From the NCBI GenBank assembly GCA_023399055.1, contig JAEWQV010000037.1, forward strand, positions 1-60,029: a stretch of 60,029 bases of DNA, read 5' to 3'. Position numbers and translations under genes: made by a program. Below the pieces are notes generated by a model that was not told where the DNA came from, searched no databases, and saw nothing but the letters and a program-made list of their open reading frames with translations. This DNA is from Bacillota bacterium (GTDB lineage: Bacteria; Bacillota; Clostridia; Lachnospirales; Lachnospiraceae). Of this stretch, positions 18,174 through 25,765 are shown piece by piece. Within the stretch, counting starts at the first letter, position 1, and each line of letters starts with the position of its first letter.

Positions 18174-18240
18174 AAAAAAAGAGATCGCTCATTCTCAGAT
18201 TAGTAAGTTTCTAAAGCAACTCTGAAAATGAAGGATCTCA
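18174..18240 (-). terminator. Strong terminator on the minus strand
   Basis: GAGATC (18181-18186) pairs with GATCTC (18234-18239); inside, CATT/AATG and TCAGA/TCTGA extend the stem. On the minus strand the hairpin is followed by seven U residues. It would stop transcripts from the decayed cassette at 18448-19002. The stretch 18241-18397 shows nothing else. Confidence 0.7.
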
Positions 18241-18397
18241 CGATTTATTCTTATTTAATTGAATAATAAAACAATAATATTATTAACATGAATTGATGTA
18301 TTAGCCATAATGAAAACATTTAACCAACAATGTATCTAAATCAAGATTCTAATGAATTGCTACGATTTATTAATACTATTTCCGATGTAGTAGTACT

Positions 18398-18467
18398 ACC
18401 GTCTCAACATGCCTTGAGGAGATAAAAAAGATGCTGCTTGTAGCTGGTTACCCCTTGGCGGCAAGGA
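18398..18467 (-). repeat. Dispersed 3' repeat, copy B
   Basis: Full-length copy. Hairpin 1 is TGCTGC (18432-18437) with GCGGCA (18458-18463). The A-run between the hairpins gives UUUUUU on the minus strand. Hairpin 2 is TCTC...GAGA around the conserved TGCCTTGA core. It follows the decayed reading frame above it and overlaps its last codons. Confidence 0.75.
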
Positions 18468-19002
18468 TGATACTTTTCTGTATAATGTCTATATATTCAT
18501 TCTGCAAAGTATTTGTCGATAATATCTTTATATCAGGATGACCGTTATCATCCTCTTCGAGATTAAGAGGTTTAAGATTATCCAGTGACTCCTCCAACAA
18601 AACAAACTTTTAAATCAGTACATCCCTCATTATCAAGAGACAATGCACTTGTCGCTCCATCTATGATTGAGATTGCCCCAAATAAAAGCAAATCCAATAC
18701 TGGTTTTGCATCATTCAGATTTTCACGTTTTATGCGGACATATGACCGCGCCGCCACTTGGATAATCATGTTCTCCGGGGTATTATGTTCAAATATTTAA
18801 CATTAATTCGTTATGGCAGTTACTGCCACCAATGCATTATTTCTGCGATTCCAACATCCCATACTTTAGCGTTTCCAGTGACTATTATCTTTAAATCTTT
18901 TAATTTTGCATTAGCATTTTCCTCCAAATCTGTTAGTTCAATTAAAGTATATGCTAAATTCAATGTTCGATACGCCCTCCTTATTTTCGACGCAATTTTA
19001 CA
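18448..19002 (-). pseudogene. Decayed gene or genes of unknown family
   Basis: Three open pieces on the minus strand look protein-like but are interrupted: AYRTLNLAYTLIELTDLEEN with GNAKVWDVGIAEIMHWW (18820-19002, ends at a stop), then AARSYVRIKRENLNDAKPVL with DLLLFGAISIIDGATSALSL (18578-18769), then NGHPDIKILSTNTLQNEYID (18448-18583). Frameshifts separate them. By position among orphan immunity genes this may be a dead immunity gene, but no family is recognised. Confidence 0.4.
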
Positions 19003-19072
19003 ATTCTTTCTGTATGCCCTGAGGAGATAAAAAAGATGACCGTTGAACCTAATACCCTCTTGGCGTCGGCTA
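19003..19072 (-). repeat. Dispersed 3' repeat, copy C
   Basis: Shares TGCCCTGAGGAGATAAAAAA and GATG...TTGAACCT...CTTGGCG with the other copies. The stem of hairpin 1 is degraded, but the A-run (U-run on the minus strand) is kept. Confidence 0.65.
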
Positions 19073-19259
19073 ATTCTTTTAAAATCTTCCTGCGATTATT
19101 TTTTGAACGAAATATTATTCTATTTTAGAAAATCGCAAGTTATCCATATTATCCCTGTTAAATAAGTAAATGCCAGAAAATAATTGTTTAAAACTTTATT
19201 ATATTAAATTGTAAGCAATAAAGCCTTCAAATCCCTTTCAGTCTTGAAGACTTTATTCG

Positions 19260-19457
19260 TTACGTAATGACCCCTCCTCGAGAATTATAATCAATATGAG
19301 TATTTGCTTCATCAATAATATGATTGGACCTAAAAAACAAATTAATTGATTCCCCCTTAAAATTTATTGCTTGAAATGTGTCTATTTGGTCATTTTTAAA
19401 ACATATATAACCTTCTGGTTTAGCTACTTTAAAATCAACATTAAAAAATATATTTTT
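19260..19457 (-). pseudogene. 3' remnant of a probable immunity-type gene
   Basis: A 65-codon frame without a start reads DFKVAKPEGYICFKNDQIDT, FQAINFKGESINLFFRSNHI and then IDEANTHIDYNSRGGVIT before TAA. The composition is protein-like and the frame is clean, but the N-terminal part is missing. No family named. The gap from 19458 to 19589 contains only a short CCCACGT/ACGTGGG inverted repeat. Confidence 0.4.
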
Positions 19458-19589
19458 TCATTTGATACTTAAGATGCAATATTGTAATTTGCCCACGTAC
19501 AAAGTTTAACGTGGGCAATACGTGGACAAATCCACAAATATGTTAAATATCAACTCTTTAGATCATTGGTTTATCTGCAAAGCAAGCAA

Positions 19590-19660
19590 ACCGTTTCCAC
19601 ATGCCTTGAAGCGTCAAAAAAGATGCCGCTTTAACCTAGTGGGGCTTTGGCGGCAGGTTG
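19590..19660 (-). repeat. Dispersed 3' repeat, copy D
   Basis: Full copy. Hairpin 2 is CGTTTC (19592-19597) with GAAGCG (19608-19613), a different stem from copy B that still pairs with one G-U. Hairpin 1 is TGCCGC (19624-19629) with GCGGCA (19650-19655). It lies 44 bp downstream of the SUKH gene stop. Confidence 0.8.
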
Positions 19661-19703
19661 AATTTTTATAAAATCACTTTTTTTATTTTTCGTCCCAATT
19701 TAC

Positions 19704-20282
19704 CTATGCCTCTTCATTCCAATATGTGATTCCATGATTGATTAATGAACCCACCAAACATTCTTTTTCCATATCGTAATCAAGATATCCGTCAGAATCC
19801 AAGAAATATACTCCCTGTTTATAAAATTCACAAACAGTTTCAAGAAATTTTTCTGGGGCACTATGTATAACAATAAGTTCTCCACTATCATTTCTTAAAG
19901 AACAAATCATTTCTTCCCCATCATTATTCTTATAGTAACATATATAATCGCTTGAGTAGTTCCCTAAAATAGGTATTACAACCTCATTATCATATAATTT
20001 TTCATCAATTAAAATATTTCTTAGCTTATTGCTTTCCTCAATAAGCTCTGAGATATGTATAAGCCTATATCCAGGACAAAAGTCCATCAATTCCTGTTCT
20101 TCAATATCTCTTTCCGTTCCAGAGACATTACTATAAATTACTCTAAAAATTTTTGGAATTGGTTTATTCAAATATATAAAAATATCTTCCCAATTGCTCA
20201 TCTTTATCCCAAGGCTTTTTGGATATTGATGTCTCAACAGTCCTGCTAATCTCAGCGATTCCTTAAATAAATTCTCTATCAT
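19704..20282 (-). CDS. SUKH/SMI1-KNR4 superfamily protein, probable orphan immunity protein
   Basis: 192 residues. The SUKH pattern is seen in IPKIFRVIYSNVSGTERD, then FCPGYRLIHISELIEESNKL, a core strand VVIPILGNYSSDYICYYKNN and the end APEKFLETVCEFYKQGVYFL. SUKH proteins commonly neutralise polymorphic or contact-dependent toxins by binding them in the cytoplasm. The ATG at 20282 follows AAGGGG and lies 4 bp after the stop of the YezG-like gene, so the two are co-translated. No toxin gene is nearby. Confidence 0.7.
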   Translation of the reverse strand: MIENLFKESLRLAGLLRHQYPKSLGIKMSNWEDIFIYLNKPIPKIFRVIYSNVSGTERDIEEQELMDFCPGYRLIHISELIEESNKLRNILIDEKLYDNEVVIPILGNYSSDYICYYKNNDGEEMICSLRNDSGELIVIHSAPEKFLETVCEFYKQGVYFLDSDGYLDYDMEKECLVGSLINHGITYWNEEA

Positions 20283-20286
20283 AACC

Positions 20287-20544
20287 TCATCCCCTTACTT
20301 TCTTCTTATTTGCAATATACTTTTCCAGTATCTTTTTCGCTAAATTACTTTGATTCGACGAGTCAAGGTCAAGAACTTCAAACCTCCATATAATTTGTTG
20401 TTCAAATGGGTCTACTGTTGAAATATCATTATAGCTGTAATCCATATCAAATTCGCCAGTATCCTTATATAAATAAATCTCGCTCCATTCCTTAGGTATT
20501 AGCTTATCTAGTTTTGCTGCTATATCAGAATATAAACTTTCCAT
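20287..20544 (-). CDS. YezG/DUF600-like immunity protein with internal deletion
   Basis: 85 residues from the ATG at 20544; a GTG at 20586 is in frame but the family starts at this methionine. The beginning (MESLYSDIAAKLDKLIPKEW, then SEIYLYKDTG) matches the YezG N-terminus, and the next part (EFDMDYSYNDISTVDPFEQQ, then IIWRFEVL) matches its C-terminus. The usual middle of roughly 50 residues is absent and the join is in frame. YezG protects Bacillus against the LXG toxin YeeF. Whether this shortened form still works is unknown. It is coupled to the SUKH gene. Confidence 0.65.
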   Translation of the reverse strand: MESLYSDIAAKLDKLIPKEWSEIYLYKDTGEFDMDYSYNDISTVDPFEQQIIWRFEVLDLDSSNQSNLAKKILEKYIANKKKVRG

Positions 20545-20708
20545 TCTCTCTGCTTTCAATATTTGCGTATCCTTTATTTTCCTCACGTAATAAAATTTGG
20601 TAAAAACACCAATTCTATTTTAATGATTTTGACGAAAAAAAGCAAGGATATATTCGGATTTAGATAAATCGGAATCAGGAGAAGCTTGAAATATCCACAT
20701 TTGATTCC

Positions 20709-20741
20709 CTCGTCATCTTTTTTGTCTCCTCAAGGGTCACG
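20709..20741 (+). repeat. Dispersed 3' repeat, copy E (inverted, partial)
   Basis: The only copy in the opposite orientation: CGTCATCTTTTTTGTCTCCT then CAAGGGTCACGCC. It keeps the T-run and the start of hairpin 2, but hairpin 1 is lost. Confidence 0.65.
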
Positions 20742-20823
20742 CCATCGCAGCAGTTTCAAAATCGCCTGAAGTGCTTCATTTATCAAAGTTCCAGCCTCTC
20801 CAACTTCGTAATTGATTCTGTAT

Positions 20824-20882
20824 AACTTGAACGGTCGAAAAAGATGCCGCTTGAACCTGGCGAGGCCTTGACGGCAAGGTTA
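20824..20882 (-). repeat. Dispersed 3' repeat, copy F
   Basis: Hairpin 1 is TGCCGC (20845-20850) with CGGCA (20872-20876), with inner CCT/AGG pairs, followed on the minus strand by UUUUU. Hairpin 2 has diverged. It lies 73 bp downstream of the DUF6707-like gene stop. The rest of the 20587-20952 gap holds copy E and no gene. Confidence 0.75.
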
Positions 20883-20952
20883 TGACAAGTATCTTTGAGT
20901 GAAAGCTTGAACATATAGCTTCGAGTTAATGCTCATAATCTGATTATAGAAA

Positions 20953-21499
20953 TTACTTTTCTTTTGATAAAGAATCTTTCAATTCTTCAATGACTGTGCC
21001 CATTTCTCCATCGCTTATTGGAAAGTTTCCAGCTTCTAGATAAGCAATTGCACATTCCAGTTTCAGTAATCTCCAACTTATGGCACGAGTTTTGCTTTTT
21101 TCCTCTAAATTGCTTTTAATATTAAACTCCAGTGTGTTTACAAACCAATCAACTATGTTTTTGTATAAATTGGGGTTTCTGTATTGATTCAAAATCGATA
21201 ATTTCCTTACAGGCTCTATAATTACTATGTTCTCTTAAAATCCGGGCTTTCAAACAGAGCGCGTGATCGACATTCTCCCACAGTGTATAGTTGCCGTTAA
21301 AGTCCGTATCCTGAAAGAGATCGCAGACACCAATCGCTGCCTCATCATTTCCATAAATATAAAGCCATACCGCTAATTCTGTAATACAACTGGTGTCCTT
21401 TGCGGATTTGAAATTGCATTTTTTCAAAATTTTTTTACAATTAGTCTGGACACCTTTTTTGTTAATGGTTTTCATAATATTCTGAATCAACTCATCCAT
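20953..21499 (-). pseudogene. Frameshifted DUF6707-like gene
   Basis: Two overlapping frames complete each other. 21149-21499 reads MDELIQNIMKTINKKGVQTN, then ELAVWLYIYGNDEAAIGVCD and FNGNYTLWENVDHALCLKAR. 20953-21192 continues with NQYRNPNLYKNIVDWFVNTL and ends GEMGTVIEELKDSLSKEK. A single shift near 21190 rejoins them into about 180 residues. The ATG at 21499 has GAGGTGA upstream. I recall this pattern as DUF6707, a family seen beside polymorphic toxins in Lachnospiraceae; that name is from memory. A sequencing error is an alternative to true frameshift. Confidence 0.6.
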
Positions 21500-21558
21500 T
21501 TTATCACCTCAACTAACTTTCGTTCACTACGCTCCCGCTTATATAAATAATCTGTACC

Positions 21559-21699
21559 TTAATTTACTTTCAAAGTGGGGGTTTTCTTTTGCGATGCGGC
21601 GAGGATTTGATCCTCATAAGCCACCGCCTCTCTGGGGGAGATATCCTCCCGCTCATCCTCCGTGCAAGCATACTGAAGATAACTGACGATCTTCAGGGG
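21559..21699 (-). pseudogene. 3' relic of a mobile-element gene, GC-rich
   Basis: The minus-strand frame reads IVSYLQYACTEDEREDISPR, then EAVAYEDQILAASQKKTPTL and stops. The block is clearly richer in G and C than its surroundings, which suggests a foreign origin. The E-R-E-x-I-S-P-R-E-A-x-A-Y-E phrase resembles tails of conjugative-element proteins in Firmicutes; I cannot give the family. The stretch 21700-21973 shows nothing. Confidence 0.45.
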
Positions 21700-21973
21700 A
21701 AAAAAGATACACAAAACTACCGTTTACAAATCAATTTCATTGCTAATAATCTTGTCGACAAATTCAGTAAAAGACAAGTTACTTCTTCACATTCCTCAAA
21801 CTTACTTCTTTCGAAGTATTCTTTTTAAATATATCCTCTTTTAATAAACATCTTTTTCAAATCCAATTTATCGAATTATTATATTTTTCTAGTGTTTCAC
21901 TGTTATTTTGGTAAATCCTTTGTTTCTAAATTACAGTATCATCATCTATAAACTATTCTTCTGTAAAAGACAA

Positions 21974-22042
21974 ATGCTTTCGCAATGCCTTGAAGCGACA
22001 ATAATGATGTCGACAGGACCTGGTGGTTCCTTGGCGGCTGGA
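21974..22042 (-). repeat. Dispersed 3' repeat, copy G
   Basis: Hairpin 2 is TCGC with GCGA around AATGCCTTGAA, again with a changed but pairing stem. Hairpin 1 is GTCG with CGGC, with an inner GGACC/GGTTCC stem. The U-run is degraded (AUUAUU). It lies 63 bp downstream of the DUF1016 gene stop. Confidence 0.7.
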
Positions 22043-22104
22043 TATAATAATTGAAATTCTCTATATCCATATCACATTCAAAATAACTCCTACTACTTGT
22101 TTCA

Positions 22105-23124
22105 TTATTCCTTTTCATTCCACATATTAATTACCTTTTCAACTTCGGCAATTAACTGTTCTTTATCAGGAATATAATAAGTATATTTTGAAGCAAAAAT
22201 ATTACTTGATAATCCACCTAATGCATATTCAGCAGTTAGAGCATCTTTGTCTGTACAAAGAATAATACCTATCGGTTTATTATCTTCTTCATCATTTACC
22301 TCATTCTCATAATAATTTAGGTACATATTCAACTGACCTGCTGCCTCTGGCATAAGTTTGGTTGTCTTCAATTCTATGATAACATACGACTTCAGAGGTT
22401 TATTGTAGAAAACCATATCTGCATAATAATGGGTATTATTTATTGTGATTCTCTGCTGTGTTCCAACAAACATAAAACCTCTGCCCAATTCAAGAAGGAA
22501 TTTTTCAATTTGTTCCACAAGTGCTTTTTCTAAATCACTTTCCATAACTGGTTTATCTTCAGATATCCCAAGGAATTCAAATACATATGGATCTTTGATA
22601 ATATCTTTAGGTTCTGTAATTTCAATTCCATTCAATGCTAACCTTAATACTTCCTGTTTATTTACCTCACCTTTAGATAGCAGCAGTCGTTCATATAACG
22701 AGGTATTAATTTGCCTCTTTAATTCTCGCACAGACCAATTTGAATTAATTGCTTCTCTTTCATAAAAACCACGCTTGTCTTTCTCTGCAATGCTTAATAG
22801 TTCGCAATAATGAGACCAACTCAATTTGCCAGACAGCGTCTGGCATTTTTCATAATTCATATAAAATGTTCTCATATTCTGCAAATTGGACCTGGAAAAT
22901 CCCTTCCCAAATTCAGTTGTCAATGTCTTAGAAAGTTGTTTTAATGTCTGTTCCCCATATTCAGCTCGAATACTATCATTTTGTTCGTAACGAATTATAA
23001 TCTCCCCTATCTTCCAATAGGAAATGATTAATTCGTTATTAACTTCTCTGGCAACATTTCTCCTTGCTGTATCAAGGATATTTCTTATTTCACCTACTAG
23101 TGGTTTCATGATTTTATTATCCAT
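22105..23124 (-). CDS. DUF1016 (YhcG-type) PD-(D/E)XK nuclease
   Basis: 339 residues from the ATG at 23124, eight bases after AAAGGAG. The N-terminal half has the DUF1016_N helical pattern (RRNVAREVNNELIISYWKIG, then GKGFSRSNLQNMRTFY and LSWSHYCELLSI). The C-terminal half is the nuclease fold: LLELGRGFMFVGTQQRITIN, then YYADMVFYNKPLKSYVIIEL-K with catalytic D and E-x-K, then PEAAGQLNMYLNYYE. YhcG-like proteins occur in restriction and anti-phage contexts; activity is inferred from family. Confidence 0.85.
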   Translation of the reverse strand: MDNKIMKPLVGEIRNILDTARRNVAREVNNELIISYWKIGEIIIRYEQNDSIRAEYGEQTLKQLSKTLTTEFGKGFSRSNLQNMRTFYMNYEKCQTLSGKLSWSHYCELLSIAEKDKRGFYEREAINSNWSVRELKRQINTSLYERLLLSKGEVNKQEVLRLALNGIEITEPKDIIKDPYVFEFLGISEDKPVMESDLEKALVEQIEKFLLELGRGFMFVGTQQRITINNTHYYADMVFYNKPLKSYVIIELKTTKLMPEAAGQLNMYLNYYENEVNDEEDNKPIGIILCTDKDALTAEYALGGLSSNIFASKYTYYIPDKEQLIAEVEKVINMWNEKE

Positions 23125-23306
23125 ACTTTCAACTCCTTTCTTAAACATTCCTCAATAATAATTCTTCATTCCAAATAGATTTCTGCTTCATATAAAAACA
23201 ATTCCTATTAAGCAACATGAGGTTCACACAATTCCTACGCTAAAACATAGTCACTAGAAAATACTTATAAAAATCAACATGCAATCATAATGGCAGTAAA
23301 GGTATC

Positions 23307-23579
23307 TTATAGTTGCTCCAATTCTCGTAATGCCTTTACTTCTGGATTTTCTGTGATGAAATCCTCCATAAATTCCGGTAAATATTGTTCACAAATATCT
23401 GCTCGTACAATTGCCTGACCACCATATATTAGGAAAGCAATAACATCTAGCAGACTATTAATAACCATTGGTTTTCCTATAACTCGCACACAAGCTTCTA
23501 TTGCACTTTTGGGCTTTACTGGCCGTAATCTTCTAATTTCTAATTTATATTCATTGTCTGCCCATCCTACCCATTGGGT
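23307..23579 (-). pseudogene. C-terminal part of the XRE gene, beyond an in-frame stop
   Basis: Directly after the TAA that ends the XRE protein, the same frame continues for 90 codons without interruption: TQWVGWADNEYKLEIRRLRP, then PKSAIEACVRVIGKPMVINS, IYGGQAIVRADICEQYLPEF and a final ENPEVKALRELEQL. There is no plausible start in the first 30 codons. The join GG-stop-TQW is what a CAA-to-TAA change in GGQTQW would give. Possible alternatives are readthrough, or translation of the last 60 codons from the GTG at 23489. Confidence 0.5.
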
Positions 23580-23936
23580 TTATCCTCCAATACAATCATC
23601 TATCAATTCAATCCAATAATACTTTGCGTCTTCTACTATTTCATAATTATTCAAACATTTTAAGTAATGACAATATAATTCGTTGTAGCCATCTTCTCCC
23701 TTTAATTTATGCTTGCGCTCTTCCATCTGCTCTTTATAACCCTTCAATCCAAGCAAGTAATCCGCAGAAACATTAAAAAATGTGGCAAGTTGAACTAAAG
23801 CATAAGTATCTGACTTATATCCCCGTTCATATCTTTGTATCGATTTCACCGTAGTTCCTAACTGTTTTGCAAGCTTCTCTTGACTGTATCCGGCTGCCAC
23901 TCTCAACTCTTTTATTTTTTTTGCAAATGATTCCAT
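23580..23936 (-). CDS. XRE-family DNA-binding protein (probably truncated)
   Basis: 118 residues. The HTH is clear: KIKELRVAAGYSQEKLAKQL followed by TTVKSIQRYERGYKSDTYAL and the typical FFNVSADYLLGLKG. A charged region and YYWIELIDDCIGG follow before TAA. AAAGGAGG precedes the ATG. The frame continues past the stop into a conserved-looking tail, so the present protein is probably the N-terminal piece of a longer one. It may regulate neighbouring island genes. Confidence 0.75.
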   Translation of the reverse strand: MESFAKKIKELRVAAGYSQEKLAKQLGTTVKSIQRYERGYKSDTYALVQLATFFNVSADYLLGLKGYKEQMEERKHKLKGEDGYNELYCHYLKCLNNYEIVEDAKYYWIELIDDCIGG

Positions 23937-24205
23937 GTTCTACCTCCTTTATGCTCTGATTATATCGTATTTGATAGGGGATTAGTAGAGACACTTTTGT
24001 CCTAAAATAAAGAGTGAGAAATAATCCATACTCCTGCAGCAATATGTTATAAACCAAGCAATTGTTTCTTTTTAGCTTAATATTATTCTGTATAGTATAG
24101 ATATCTTTGAAGAAACTATCAGCATCTGATAATTAGCTGACCATTCTCTCTATACTACAGACCACGAAACCCATAAAATAGCGTACCTATTTGGATAATA
24201 TGCAA

Positions 24206-24271
24206 ACTATCTCCACGTGCCTTAAGTGGGTAAAAGGATGCCGTTTGAAGCTGGTGAGGCCTTGGCGGCAG
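24206..24271 (-). repeat. Dispersed 3' repeat, copy H
   Basis: Hairpin 1 is TGCCG (24239-24243) with CGGCA; the minus strand then has CUUUUA. Hairpin 2 is weaker (CCAC/GTGG). It ends 20 bp before the stop codon of the HEPN gene, the closest spacing in the set. The 23937-24205 gap contains nothing else I can support. Confidence 0.7.
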
Positions 24272-24290
24272 ACTGCTCATTTGTTAATAA

Positions 24291-25541
24291 TTATGACGAC
24301 TTACCGAAAAGCAAATCTTTAAATATACTATCAACATATTTTGACCAGGTTATTATTCTTCTTTCGTCATTGCTCGAAATAATTTTATCTAATTCAAAAC
24401 ATTTTAATATAACAAGCGCAGTTACTCTTTCCAAAAACTCCATCTCCTCGTCTCTCCTTGAGAAGTATGATGACTGACCTGCATGTAAAAAATTATTTCG
24501 TGACGAATAGAGTTTCTCCAAAGGCTCCGAAACTTCTGATATACTTCTTCCTTCAAAATCTATAATTCGTGGTACTATTGCGGAAAGGCGTAACCTTTTT
24601 TCATTGAAACCTTCTGTCAATAGAGATTCTAAAGCTGTAACATAAAGCAATAATGCCAAATCGACATCATTATACTTACTTTTTTGTACAGTTGCTTTTC
24701 CGTATAAAATAAGTGCGTTAATGAACTTATCAGTCAAAGCATCGGTTTCTTTCTTTGTTACCGCATCAAACAATAAACAAAAAATCTTTTGATATTTCTC
24801 TTCTGCCATGAAATCAATATCTATTTTGCACTTTAATTGAGCATTCCAACTGAATCCATGTCCTCGACGCCAACCGTCTTTTGCTAAAACAGCAACATGG
24901 TTATTCTCTTCCTCCCATCCTTCAGACATACGAAATATACTTGATTTCAAACCGAACGCCGAATGGAGAAGCTTGAATATATCAACTGAAAATTGAGCCA
25001 TTTGATATGCAAATCTATTTACGTTTTCTGTTTGATTTTCAACCTTAATAATCATGAGATTAGATTTAAGAAAATCTTTTGATCGACTTTTTCGAGTATG
25101 GTCGAGAGAACTTTTTACTTCATAATAATCAATATGTGTAATATCCGATATTTGTTGTAATATCTCTTTTTCATCCTTCTGAGTTATCAGATGAAAACTC
25201 AAAAACGAGACATCTTTTTCTAATCCCGACCCTTGTAATGGAAAAACCAAAAAGTGCTCATCTTTATTAATATTGAAATGATTTTCTATATATGAAATCA
25301 AATCATCTAAATCATCTTCAACTGTTTCCTTTTTTCTTAAATATATTTCAACTGCAGATACGAAGAAATCATTTGAGTAGTAAGGATGTTTTGCAATTAT
25401 TGGGTACAGCAAATCTAATAAGTTTGTAAATGGTTTGTCATCATAGTCAAGTTCCTTCTTATTATTTCCCAAATAATAATGCTGCAATGACTTATAACAT
25501 TCCTCAAGCTTTTTTCTATCTTTATAGTTTACTTCTGACAT
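24291..25541 (-). CDS. HEPN-domain protein, ApeA-like, probable defence RNase
   Basis: 416 residues. The C-terminal part has the ApeA-type HEPN pattern: LLLYVTALESLLTEGFNEKR, LRLSAIVPRIIDFEGRS, then EPLEKLYSSRNNFLHAGQSS. The R-N-N-F-L-H at about 348-353 is the R-x4-H RNase motif of HEPN toxins. The N-terminal 250 residues are not recognised. GGGGGAG precedes the ATG at 25541. It follows the Gabija-like helicase gene on the same strand at 224 bp, so it may be a separate defence gene or an accessory to it. Confidence 0.65.
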   Translation of the reverse strand: MSEVNYKDRKKLEECYKSLQHYYLGNNKKELDYDDKPFTNLLDLLYPIIAKHPYYSNDFFVSAVEIYLRKKETVEDDLDDLISYIENHFNINKDEHFLVFPLQGSGLEKDVSFLSFHLITQKDEKEILQQISDITHIDYYEVKSSLDHTRKSRSKDFLKSNLMIIKVENQTENVNRFAYQMAQFSVDIFKLLHSAFGLKSSIFRMSEGWEEENNHVAVLAKDGWRRGHGFSWNAQLKCKIDIDFMAEEKYQKIFCLLFDAVTKKETDALTDKFINALILYGKATVQKSKYNDVDLALLLYVTALESLLTEGFNEKRLRLSAIVPRIIDFEGRSISEVSEPLEKLYSSRNNFLHAGQSSYFSRRDEEMEFLERVTALVILKCFELDKIISSNDERRIITWSKYVDSIFKDLLFGKSS

Positions 25542-25765
25542 ATCTATTCATCTCCCCCAAACTGTTCCGAATCGACCGTAACACAATGTTGTTTACATGA
25601 ATCTCCACATTCATCATCCTATTTGTGATATTGAAATTCATAAATTACACGCAAATCACCGCAATGTCTTAGTTCAAAAATCTGTTTTATATCCTCAAGC
25701 AAACGACTTCTTCCAATTCTTTCATAGACTCACCACGAATTTTTCTCAATCCTTTATATCTAAAT
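25542..25765 (-). other. Gap with possible small-gene debris
   Basis: Minus-strand frames such as YKGLRKIRGESMKELEEVV and DDECGDSCKQHCVTVDSEQF look protein-like but are short and interrupted by stops. They may be remains of a small gene. No terminator seen. Confidence 0.25.

Noticed and set aside
18398..24271. Integron attC array with an integrase
   Set aside because: The repeats lack the conserved attC core sites (GTTRRRY/RYYYAAC) and the only recombinase present is a serine, not a tyrosine, enzyme. The similarity is limited to the layout.
24226..24477. Short protein beginning MGKRMPFEAGEALAA
   Set aside because: The first part is the dispersed 3' repeat read backwards and the rest is antisense to the HEPN gene. 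Similar peptides appear in other copies only because the repeat is conserved as a structure.
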